Origin: Ruminiclostridium sp.
Lineage (GTDB): Bacteria > Bacillota > Clostridia > DSM-8532
Length of the DNA: 12,802 bases
Reading direction: 5' to 3'
Assembly: GCA_003535195.1 (NCBI GenBank)
Contig: DOHN01000166.1
Span: 29,366-42,167 of the forward strand
This document shows, in pieces, positions 7,440-12,802 of this stretch. A program made the position numbers and the translations under genes. Under the pieces are notes generated by a model. That model saw only the letters and a program-made list of their open reading frames with translations. It made no database searches and had not been told where the DNA came from. How positions within the stretch are numbered: position 1 is the first letter of the stretch; every line of letters starts with the position of its first letter.

Positions 7440-7496
7440 GCGCCTGGAGAGCGAGTTAAAGTGCGCCGCTTCTGCACTTTAACATCGCTCCGGCGC
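7440..7496. repeat. Long imperfect GC-rich hairpin in the proA-prfC spacer
   Basis: AGCGAGTTAAAGTGC (7450-7464) pairs with GCACTTTAACATCGCT (7474-7489) with one bulged A and a nine-base loop. The stem extends outward through GGAG/CTCC to GCGCC (7440-7444) and GGCGC (7492-7496) with small bulges. It has no T tail. The size and base composition suggest a dispersed hairpin repeat or a structured RNA, and which one cannot be told from one copy. Confidence 0.6.
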
Positions 7497-7529
7497 TAGA
7501 TTACAAATCAAAGAGTATTATTTTATTCC

Positions 7530-7559
7530 TTGACGTCTGTATATAAAAACTATTAATAT
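7530..7559 (+). promoter_or_regulatory. Candidate prfC promoter
   Basis: TTGACG at 7530-7535 and TAATAT at 7554-7559 are 18 bases apart, about 42 bases before the prfC start. The AT-rich tract offers other -10 choices. Confidence 0.4.
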
Positions 7560-7601
7560 ATATTCTGTATTTAAATTGCATTTGAATGAGAGGAATAACC
7601 A

Positions 7602-9197
7602 TTGAATATAACAAAAAAAGAACTGGAAAAAGAAATAGAACGAAGAAGAACATTCGCTATTATATCCCACCCCGATGCCGGTAAAACTACCCTGACCGAA
7701 AAGCTTCTGCTCTACGGAGGCGCCATACACCTGGCTGGCTCGGTAAAAGCGAGAAAGACCTCCAAGCATGCTGTATCGGACTGGATGGAGATTGAAAAGC
7801 AGCGCGGTATTTCCGTTACGTCAAGTGTCATGCAGTTCAGCTATGAGGGTTATTGCATCAATATATTGGATACACCGGGCCATCAGGACTTCAGTGAAGA
7901 CACCTACCGCACCCTTGTCGCTGCCGATAGCGCCGTCATGCTCATAGACGGCGCAAAGGGTGTCGAGGCTCAGACCATAAAGCTTTTTCAGATATGTAAG
8001 ATGCGGGGCATTCCCATCTTTACCTTTATCAATAAAATGGATCGCGCCAGCAAAGACCCGATTTCCCTGATGCAGGAAATTGAGGACGTGCTGGGTATCC
8101 GTTCCTATCCCATGAACTGGCCCATCGGCATTGACGGGGATTTTAAAGGAGTCTATAACCGACATTTAAAGCAAATTGAGCTGTTTACCAATGACAATAC
8201 CCACGGTCAGGCTGCCATTCACTCCAATAAAGCAAGTGTTGAAGATCCTGTTTTCAAAGATCTTTTGGGGGAACCCTATTATTCGAGACTTGTTGAAGAA
8301 ATCGAATTATTGGATATGGCCGGAGACGAGTTTGATTTAAGAAAGGTTCTAAAGGGTGAGCTGACCCCTATTTTCTTTGGAAGCGCCATGACCAATTTTG
8401 GTGTCGAACCTTTTCTTGAAGAGTTCTTAAAGATGTCTCCCTGCCCCGGTGAGCAGACTTTCGGAGAAAAGAAAATTGAACCTGAAAATGAAGATTTCAC
8501 AGGATTCATATTTAAAATCCAGGCCAATATGAACCCGAACCATCGTGACAGAATTGCCTTTCTTCGTATATGCTCCGGTGTTTTTGAACGCAATATGCAA
8601 GTGATTCATTCCAATTCCGGAAAGCCCATACGCCTTTCACAGCCCCAGCAGTTTATGGCGCAGGATAGGGAAATTGTTGAAAAAGCATATCCCGGGGACA
8701 TTATCGGCCTTTTTGATCCGGGTATTTTTCGGATCAGTGATGCCTTAAGCTCTGTAGAACGCTTGTCCTTTAGCGGGATCCCTTCTTTCTCCGCAGAAAA
8801 TTTCGCCAGGGTTGCCACCAAGGATACCATGAAGAGAAAGCAGTTTTTAAAAGGGATTGAACAGCTGGCTGAGGAAGGCGCCATCCAAATTTATAAGCAG
8901 CCCGATATAGGCGTGGAGGAATTTATTGTCGGGGCCGTGGGCGTTCTTCAGTTTGAAGTGTTGGAGTACCGCCTGAAAAATGAATATAATGTCGATCTTA
9001 AATTGACCTACCTCAATTATCGGCATGCTCGCTGGATAAGCGAAATAAAAGGAAATCCAAGGGATTTGAATGTGACCTCCACCACCATGCTGGTTCAGGA
9101 TTACCATGAGAACTTTGTTCTTCTGTTTGAGAATGAATGGTCTATTCAGTGGGCACTTGATAAAAATAAGGGGCTTACTTTACGGAACATCTCATAA
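7602..9197 (+). CDS. prfC: Peptide chain release factor 3 (RF3)
   Basis: The 531-residue translational GTPase helps recycle release factors 1 and 2 from the ribosome after termination. G-domain motifs are intact: P-loop SHPDAGKTT at 22-30, switch region around RGISVTSSVMQF (69-80), DTPGH at 90-94 and NKMD at 144-147. The length equals that of typical RF3 and is shorter than EF-G, which it resembles. The HAVSDWMEIEKQRGISVTSS segment is characteristic of RF3. The start is a TTG at 7602, seven bases after GAGAGGA (7588-7594); the ATG at 7586 is out of frame. The gene stands alone, with its own spacer in front and a strong terminator behind. Confidence 0.96.
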   Translation: MNITKKELEKEIERRRTFAIISHPDAGKTTLTEKLLLYGGAIHLAGSVKARKTSKHAVSDWMEIEKQRGISVTSSVMQFSYEGYCINILDTPGHQDFSEDTYRTLVAADSAVMLIDGAKGVEAQTIKLFQICKMRGIPIFTFINKMDRASKDPISLMQEIEDVLGIRSYPMNWPIGIDGDFKGVYNRHLKQIELFTNDNTHGQAAIHSNKASVEDPVFKDLLGEPYYSRLVEEIELLDMAGDEFDLRKVLKGELTPIFFGSAMTNFGVEPFLEEFLKMSPCPGEQTFGEKKIEPENEDFTGFIFKIQANMNPNHRDRIAFLRICSGVFERNMQVIHSNSGKPIRLSQPQQFMAQDREIVEKAYPGDIIGLFDPGIFRISDALSSVERLSFSGIPSFSAENFARVATKDTMKRKQFLKGIEQLAEEGAIQIYKQPDIGVEEFIVGAVGVLQFEVLEYRLKNEYNVDLKLTYLNYRHARWISEIKGNPRDLNVTSTTMLVQDYHENFVLLFENEWSIQWALDKNKGLTLRNIS

Positions 9198-9237
9198 ACA
9201 GTACTCTTAACGGCAAGGACGTCCCCTGCAATCCTCG

Positions 9238-9279
9238 TTTTTATATACTGGGAAAGTTCTTTTTCCCGGTATATAAAAA
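9238..9279. repeat. 18-bp hairpin downstream of prfC
   Basis: The arms at 9238-9255 and 9262-9279 pair over 18 positions with one G-T pair, around the loop GTTCTT. The arms end in T5 and A5. The right arm shares its A tract with the next terminator stem, so only one of the two hairpins can be fully formed at a time. Confidence 0.7.
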
Positions 9280-9301
9280 GGTGCTTTTAAAGCATCTTTT
9301 T
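9275..9301. terminator. Bidirectional intrinsic terminator, prfC / ACT-domain gene
   Basis: AAAAAGGTGCTT (9275-9286) pairs with AAGCATCTTTTT (9290-9301) around a three-base loop, with one G-T pair. T5 lies at the end of the stem on the plus strand and also on the minus strand, so it can stop prfC reading rightward and the ACT-domain gene reading leftward. It lies about 78 bases past the prfC stop and 10 bases past the ACT gene stop. Confidence 0.8.
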
Positions 9302-9310
9302 ATCAAATTT

Positions 9311-9745
9311 CTATAATTGATAGATTTCTTTTGACGGCATGATCTCAATACCTTCCTGCACTAAAATCTCTATGGCCTTTTTTGTCTCCTCCACCCTCAG
9401 AATGACAATGGCTTTACCCGCACTTTTATGTCCCAAAAATGCATAAGTATATTCGATGCCGATTTGATTCCGTTCCAGAATCTCCAGCGGCCGGGAAAGT
9501 CCTCCGGGCTGGTCGCTTATAGCGATAGCAATAACATCGGTGGTACGCACTGAAAAGCCATGCTCCGTCAAAGCATCAACCGCTTCCTCAGGCTTGTTGA
9601 CAATTAATCGAAGGATGCCATATTCCGCTGTGTCAGCAATAGATAATGCTCTGATATCGATCTCTTTTTGCCCTAAAATACGTGATACCTCTGCAAGTCT
9701 TCCTGATTTATTCTGCAGAAATACCGATACCTGCTTTACAAGCAT
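9311..9745 (-). CDS. Tandem ACT-domain protein
   Basis: The 144-residue protein consists of two ACT domains, about 1-66 and 70-141. The first opens with VKQVSVFLQNKSGRLAEVSRIL and the second with DVIAIAISDQPGGLSRPLEIL, both having the Gly-containing turn that binds amino acids in this family. There is no catalytic domain, so it is a stand-alone regulatory or amino-acid-sensing protein. Similar small proteins occur near phenylacetate-CoA ligase genes or amino acid synthesis genes, but no such neighbour is visible here. AGGTGAG precedes the ATG on the minus strand. It follows the yneA-like gene at 77 bases in the same direction with no terminator between, so read-through from the SOS promoter is possible. 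Confidence 0.88.
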   Translation of the reverse strand: MLVKQVSVFLQNKSGRLAEVSRILGQKEIDIRALSIADTAEYGILRLIVNKPEEAVDALTEHGFSVRTTDVIAIAISDQPGGLSRPLEILERNQIGIEYTYAFLGHKSAGKAIVILRVEETKKAIEILVQEGIEIMPSKEIYQL

Positions 9746-9776
9746 ACACTCACCTCATAGCAATTCTTATGCTTTG

Positions 9777-9805
9777 ATTTTACCACAAGTATTCCAAGTG
9801 AAACA
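9777..9805 (-). promoter_or_regulatory. Weak candidate promoter for the ACT-domain gene
   Basis: On the minus strand TAAAAT (9777-9782) is directly preceded by TGG, an extended -10 pattern. The -35 position (TGTTTC, 9800-9805) is poor. Confidence 0.3.
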
Positions 9806-9822
9806 GTCAGGAAACAATATAT

Positions 9823-10104
9823 TCATGGCAGATAAAGCTCCTGACCCTCAAAAATAAGATCTCCGTCAAGCTTATTCAATTTTTTAATTTCATAGATATA
9901 AGCCCTCGGGTCGGAATTTTCGGCATATAGGGAGGCTATTTCCCAAAGGGTATCTCCCTTTTCTATACGAACGACATCATAACTGGTTTTTGTCTGAACA
10001 GTGCCGGCATTGACAATGTACCCGGTTGAAACGATAAGCAGCACTAGAAAAATAATAAAAACAGAAAAACGTCTTTTGTTTTTCAAAATATATTTCCGCT
10101 TCAT
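9823..10104 (-). CDS. yneA: YneA-like LysM protein, SOS cell-division inhibitor
   Basis: The 93-residue product has a basic N-terminus (MKRKYILKNKRR), one membrane helix at about 13-32 and a C-terminal LysM domain (about 42-92, with RIEKGDTLWEIA and EGQELYLP). This layout and the divergent position next to lexA match YneA of Bacillus, which blocks cell division during the SOS response. The open frame runs upstream to 10335, but ATG 10104 is the real start: GGGAGGG (10112-10118) sits seven bases ahead, and the longer version would cross its own promoter and the lexA start. LexA boxes cover its promoter. The YneA function is inferred from layout and context; other short LysM proteins look similar. 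Confidence 0.85.
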   Translation of the reverse strand: MKRKYILKNKRRFSVFIIFLVLLIVSTGYIVNAGTVQTKTSYDVVRIEKGDTLWEIASLYAENSDPRAYIYEIKKLNKLDGDLIFEGQELYLP

Positions 10105-10118
10105 GCAGAATCCCTCCC

Positions 10119-10132
10119 GGAACATTTGTTCT
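10119..10132. promoter_or_regulatory. LexA box 1 (at the yneA transcription start)
   Basis: GGAACATTTGTTCT fits the Gram-positive LexA operator CGAAC-N4-GTTCG with only the two outermost bases different. It lies where the yneA transcript should begin, about seven bases past the -10 box. Confidence 0.85.
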
Positions 10133-10138
10133 TTTAAT

Positions 10139-10167
10139 ATATTATCGAACAAATGTTCTTTTGTCAA
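10139..10167 (-). promoter_or_regulatory. yneA promoter
   Basis: On the minus strand TTGACA (10162-10167) and TAATAT (10139-10144) are separated by exactly 17 bases. LexA box 2 fills most of that spacer, so repressor binding would block RNA polymerase. Confidence 0.8.
10146..10159. promoter_or_regulatory. LexA box 2 (in the yneA promoter spacer)
   Basis: CGAACAAATGTTCT matches CGAAC-N4-GTTCG at all but the last base and lies between the -35 and -10 boxes of the yneA promoter. Confidence 0.9.
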
Positions 10168-10174
10168 GTAATAT

Positions 10175-10188
10175 CGAACACTTGTTTG
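10175..10188. promoter_or_regulatory. LexA box 3 (on the lexA -35 box)
   Basis: CGAACACTTGTTTG differs from the operator consensus by one base in the right half. Its last three bases are the first three of the lexA -35 box, which fits autorepression. Confidence 0.85.
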
Positions 10189-10213
10189 ACTTTTTTTTTG
10201 GTTGCGGTATAAT
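10186..10213 (+). promoter_or_regulatory. lexA promoter
   Basis: TTGACT (10186-10191) and a perfect TATAAT (10208-10213) are 16 bases apart. The spacer begins with a T tract. The leader to the lexA start is about 65 bases. Confidence 0.8.
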
Positions 10214-10285
10214 GTACATAAGGAATGTTTGGAATTAATTTCTAAGCTCACGAACGGAGTGAAAATCCATACCGGAGGTAGGTTC

Positions 10286-10912
10286 ATGAGGCGTCGTAAT
10301 CTTGATAAGCAGCAAAAAATCATTGATTTTGTCAACAGGCATAATGCAGAAAAAGGATATCCCCCCTCAGTGCGGGAAATATGTCAGGCAGTAGGGTTCA
10401 AATCTACTTCTACCGTGCATGCCTACATTAAAAGGCTGGAGGAGGATGGGCTGATTGCCAAGGATGCCACTAAGCCCAGGGCTCTTAAAATTATAGATGA
10501 ATCGGGAAAAAACCTTGATGGCTTCATTTCCGATCAGGAAATTGACAATATCCCCGTCGTAGGAAAAATAACTGCCGGAGCCCCAATATTAGCAGTCGAA
10601 AACGTTGAGGAGACTTTTCCAGTTCCCGTCCGGTACCTGGAGAATTCTACTACCTTTATGCTGAAGGTAAAAGGCGACAGCATGGTCAATGCCGGGATTT
10701 TAGACGGAGATTATATCATTGTGAAACAGCAGAGTACGGCAAATAACGGAGATATGGTTGTGGCTTTGATTGACGATGAAGCCACAGTAAAAACCTTTTA
10801 TAAGGAAAAGGGCTCTTACCGTCTTCAGCCCGAGAATCCGGACTATGAGCCCATCATTGTAAAGGAGCTCAGTATTCTGGGCAAGGTTATTGGTCTTTTC
10901 AGAAAATATTAG
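10286..10912 (+). CDS. lexA: LexA repressor (SOS regulator, self-cleaving)
   Basis: The 208-residue protein represses DNA-damage genes and is inactivated by RecA-stimulated self-cleavage. The N-terminal winged helix-turn-helix covers about 1-70, with YPPSVREICQAVGFKSTSTVHAYIKRLEEDGLI characteristic of LexA at 25-57. The cleavage site is A97-G98, and the catalytic pair is S132 (GDSM) and K169 (TVKTF). Everything needed for function is present. ATG 10286 is chosen because GGAGGT is at 10274-10279; the frame stays open back to a TTG at 10202, but that would start inside the promoter. It diverges from the yneA-like gene across a spacer with three LexA boxes, and a terminator follows at 11019. Confidence 0.97.
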   Translation: MRRRNLDKQQKIIDFVNRHNAEKGYPPSVREICQAVGFKSTSTVHAYIKRLEEDGLIAKDATKPRALKIIDESGKNLDGFISDQEIDNIPVVGKITAGAPILAVENVEETFPVPVRYLENSTTFMLKVKGDSMVNAGILDGDYIIVKQQSTANNGDMVVALIDDEATVKTFYKEKGSYRLQPENPDYEPIIVKELSILGKVIGLFRKY

Positions 10913-10948
10913 CCCGTGCAACTCATTTTAAAATTTAACATATAAGAA

Positions 10949-10983
10949 CCCACCCATCAACGCAATCAAAGATTGCTGGTGGG
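10949..10983. repeat. Two-part hairpin between lexA and its terminator
   Basis: CCCACC (10949-10954) pairs with GGTGGG (10978-10983), and GCAATC (10962-10967) pairs with GATTGC (10971-10976) around AAA. The two stems are separated by a 7-against-1 internal loop. No T tail follows, so it is not the terminator itself. Its two-stem plan resembles the hairpin at 7333-7365, though the sequences differ. Confidence 0.55.
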
Positions 10984-11018
10984 ATCCCGGGAACCTTGTT
11001 GTATTCACAATAAGCAAA

Positions 11019-11046
11019 GGGACGAATTTACTTCGTCCCCTTTTTT
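11019..11046. terminator. lexA intrinsic terminator
   Basis: GGGACGAA (11019-11026) pairs with TTCGTCCC (11032-11039) around TTTAC and is followed by C and six T. On the minus strand the stem is followed by TTTGCTT, so it may also slow transcription from the small gene at 11057-11233, which ends 11 bases away. Confidence 0.85.
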
Positions 11047-11056
11047 GTGATCAGCA

Positions 11057-11233
11057 TTACATCATATGTTTTATTGAAGCAAATGCCCTTCCGGCCTTTC
11101 TCCCTATATTTTTTCCCGCTCTGTTCATTGCCTTCCACGAACGGTCCATTCTAAAATTTTCATTTGCCATTATGGAAAGCGTTGTACCTAGTAGGGCGCC
11201 TATAAAAACACCGCCTCCGAAGCCCATTTTCAT
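11057..11233 (-). CDS. Small basic membrane-associated protein (58 aa), unknown
   Basis: A 58-residue frame begins with ATG at 11233, seven bases after a perfect AGGAGGT (reverse of 11241-11247), and ends in TAA at 11057-11059. Residues 4-22 (GFGGGVFIGALLGTTLSIM) form a glycine-rich hydrophobic segment that could be one membrane helix, reminiscent of the N-termini of small YtxH-like proteins. The remainder is strongly basic and could form an amphipathic helix (RMDRSWKAMNRAGKNIGRKAGRAF). No LexA box lies upstream. It converges on lexA and diverges from the DUF1015 gene. The family is not recognised. The strong ribosome site and sensible composition support a real gene, but there is no further proof. 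Confidence 0.7.
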   Translation of the reverse strand: MKMGFGGGVFIGALLGTTLSIMANENFRMDRSWKAMNRAGKNIGRKAGRAFASIKHMM

Positions 11234-11306
11234 AAAAATTACCTCCTGTACAGTTGATTTTACTAATAGTATTTCAAGAATTTACAATAAGAATGCACCT
11301 AATTAT

Positions 11307-11335
11307 TTGACAGTTATTTCATGATGCTCTACAAT
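11307..11335 (+). promoter_or_regulatory. Sigma-A promoter of the DUF1015 gene
   Basis: A perfect TTGACA (11307-11312) and TACAAT (11330-11335) are exactly 17 bases apart. Transcription should begin near 11342, about 26 bases before the start codon. Confidence 0.8.
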
Positions 11336-11367
11336 GAACAAAAGTCCGTATAAATGGGGGAAAAATT

Positions 11368-12717
11368 ATGTTAGGAGCCGCTTTAAAAAAAATTCTGTGC
11401 GATCAACTGGCAGTCAATATAGATTCGGTGCTGCTGCCTAAAAAAGGTGCAGACATGCAGCGCTGGGCTGTTGTGGCATGCGATCAGTACACTTCCGAAC
11501 CCGAATATTGGGAAGACGCAGATAAATTCGTCGGAGAAAGGCCTTCGACACTACGGTTAATCTTCCCTGAAGCATACCTTGAACTTGAAAATAAGGAACA
11601 AAAATCAGCACGAATTACGGCCATTAATGAGCAAATGGAAAAATATCTGCAGGACGGAATTTTCGATGAGATAAGGGATTCATTTATTTTAACGGAAAGG
11701 ACCTTCCAAAATCATGGTACCAGACACGGCCTCATGCTGGCGGTGGATCTGGAGCGCTACGACTATGGCAAAGGCTCTCAAAGCCTGATACGTGCCACCG
11801 AAGGAACCATTGTCGACCGCCTTCCGCCAAGAATCAAAATCCGTGAAAATGCGATGCTGGAGCTTCCGCATATCATGCTTCTTATTGATGACAGGGAAAA
11901 AACAGTCATTGAACCTATGGTTCAAAAGTCAAATACCTTAGAACAGGTATATTCCTTTCCCCTTATGAAGCAGAGCGGCAGTATTAAGGGCTGGAAAATC
12001 TCCGATGAAAGTGATATTTCAAAAATCACCGACGCCTTAGCCAGGCTTGCAGACCCCTGTGCTTTTAAAACCCGGTACGGCGTAAGCGATGATAAAGATG
12101 TTCTTTTGTTTGCCGCAGGCGACGGAAATCACTCGCTGGCCACCGCGAAAGCCTGCTGGGAGAAGCTGAAAAAAGAGCTGAGCCCCGTTGAGCAAATAGA
12201 CCATCCCGCAAGATTTGCACTGGTGGAAGTGGTCAACGTTCATGACAGCGGTCTTGTTTTTGAGCCCATCCATCGCGTTTTATTCAATGTGGATAAGGAT
12301 CACCTTATGGATTCTTTCTGCCGCTATTATAATGAAAGAGGCTGTAAAGCCCGTGTGATCCCGGAAGACGAACTGCCTCCCGTTCAAGGTCATGCTATAG
12401 AATTTGTAACGGCCGGCGGCAAAGGGCGTCTCGCGGTTGAATGCCCCAAATACAATCTGGATGTCGCTACCCTTCAAAACTTCCTTGACCATTATTTGAA
12501 AGCCGTCCCGCAGGCCGGAATCGATTATGTCCATGGCCGGGAGGTCACAGAGAAGCTTGGTAAACGGCCCGGAAATATTGGCTTTTTCCTGTCAACCATG
12601 GATAAGAATGAGCTTTTCCGTACAGTAATCTTAGACGGAGCTCTGCCGAGAAAGACATTTTCTATGGGCGAGGCCTCCGAAAAGCGTTTCTATCTGGAAG
12701 CCAGAAGAATTAAATAA
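11368..12717 (+). CDS. DUF1015 family protein
   Basis: The 449-residue cytoplasmic protein belongs to the widespread DUF1015 family, which has no settled function that I can state. Recognisable family segments are WAVVACDQYTSEPEYW (33-48), RATEGTIVDRLPPRI (142-156), the conserved GDGNHSLATAK (251-261), FEPIHRVLF (298-306) and the late PRKTFSMGEASEKRFYLE (428-445). The Gly-Asp-Gly-Asn-His-Ser motif is the most likely active or binding site. Members in other clostridia often lie beside serine synthesis genes, but the window ends before any downstream neighbour can be seen. The ATG at 11368 follows GGGGGA and its own promoter. An extended inverted repeat begins four bases after the stop codon. 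Confidence 0.85.
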   Translation: MLGAALKKILCDQLAVNIDSVLLPKKGADMQRWAVVACDQYTSEPEYWEDADKFVGERPSTLRLIFPEAYLELENKEQKSARITAINEQMEKYLQDGIFDEIRDSFILTERTFQNHGTRHGLMLAVDLERYDYGKGSQSLIRATEGTIVDRLPPRIKIRENAMLELPHIMLLIDDREKTVIEPMVQKSNTLEQVYSFPLMKQSGSIKGWKISDESDISKITDALARLADPCAFKTRYGVSDDKDVLLFAAGDGNHSLATAKACWEKLKKELSPVEQIDHPARFALVEVVNVHDSGLVFEPIHRVLFNVDKDHLMDSFCRYYNERGCKARVIPEDELPPVQGHAIEFVTAGGKGRLAVECPKYNLDVATLQNFLDHYLKAVPQAGIDYVHGREVTEKLGKRPGNIGFFLSTMDKNELFRTVILDGALPRKTFSMGEASEKRFYLEARRIK

Positions 12718-12721
12718 CGTC

Positions 12722-12802
12722 CAAGTTCATACAAGGGGCAAAGGTTGCGGAAATATGCTTTGAGGATTTATTTCCGCAACCTTTGCCCCTTGTATGAACT
12801 TG
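12722..12802. repeat. Perfect 34-bp inverted repeat at the window end
   Basis: Arms at 12722-12755 and 12769-12802 are perfect reverse complements over 34 bases around a 13-base loop (TGCTTTGAGGATT). The right arm ends on the last base of the window, so the repeat could extend further and any T tail would be out of view. It may be a very long terminator, a dispersed hairpin repeat, or a fold-back assembly artefact at a contig end. Confidence 0.9.

Larger units (their letters stand above)
7252..7601. other. 350-base divergent spacer between proA and prfC
   Basis: The spacer holds candidate promoters for both genes at its two AT-rich ends and two long hairpins in its centre (listed separately). 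The part at about 7411-7500 is clearly richer in G and C than its flanks. I see no convincing coding frame; the open frame running into it from the proA end lacks a ribosome site. Confidence 0.7.

Noticed and set aside
7411..7500. tRNA or known riboswitch in the proA-prfC spacer
   Set aside because: The fold is a single long hairpin with no cloverleaf, no CCA-like end and no riboswitch core that I recognise.
9212..9230. GGACGTCC palindrome after prfC as a terminator
   Set aside because: It is a short self-complementary word with no loop and no T tract; the strong terminator is further on at 9275-9301.
10252..10262. CGAACGGAGTG as a fourth LexA box
   Set aside because: Only the left half-site fits; the right half does not match GTTCG, and the site is well inside the lexA leader.
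10202..10285. Upstream TTG start for lexA
   Set aside because: It begins before the -10 box of the lexA promoter, so it cannot be in the transcript.
10105..10335. 77-residue N-terminal extension of the yneA-like frame
   Set aside because: It crosses the yneA promoter, all three LexA boxes and the lexA start; GGGAGGG ahead of ATG 10104 marks the true start.

Overview
The window looks like a piece of a chromosome from a low-to-moderate GC Gram-positive anaerobe (Bacillota, probably class Clostridia). The evidence is strong AGGAGG-type ribosome binding sites, TTG starts, lipoprotein signal peptides, a Bacillus-type SOS operator set between lexA and a yneA-like gene, and protein sequences with a clostridial flavour. 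I see no tRNA, rRNA, CRISPR array, transposase or phage gene. The last bases form one half of a long perfect hairpin, so the window may stop at a contig end.

Left block (1-5945, all + strand): a membrane redox cluster. It encodes a type II NADH dehydrogenase fused to a C-terminal membrane domain (Ndh2 type), a long-chain polyprenyl diphosphate synthase (DmkB type), a small lipoprotein with a divergent ApbE-type flavinylation motif, an ApbE/FmnB-like FMN transferase lipoprotein, a small three-helix membrane protein and a metallo-beta-lactamase-fold hydrolase. The first four match the core of the flavin-based extracellular electron transfer locus described in Listeria: NADH is oxidised at the membrane, electrons enter a dedicated quinone pool, and a surface flavoprotein lipoprotein carries them outward. 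The other usual members (DmkA, EetA, EetB, RibU) are not seen. A cut gene end at 2-76 shows that the cluster probably continues upstream.

Middle block (5953-9745): proA on the minus strand (proline synthesis) and prfC on the plus strand (release factor 3) diverge from a 350-base spacer that holds two long hairpins. prfC and a minus-strand double-ACT-domain gene converge on a bidirectional terminator.

Right block (9823-12717): a divergent yneA-like/lexA pair shares a spacer with three LexA boxes placed on the two promoters. Then come the lexA terminator, a 58-residue minus-strand small gene, a clear sigma-A promoter and a DUF1015 gene. Four bases after that gene is a perfect 34-bp inverted repeat that runs to the last base of the window.
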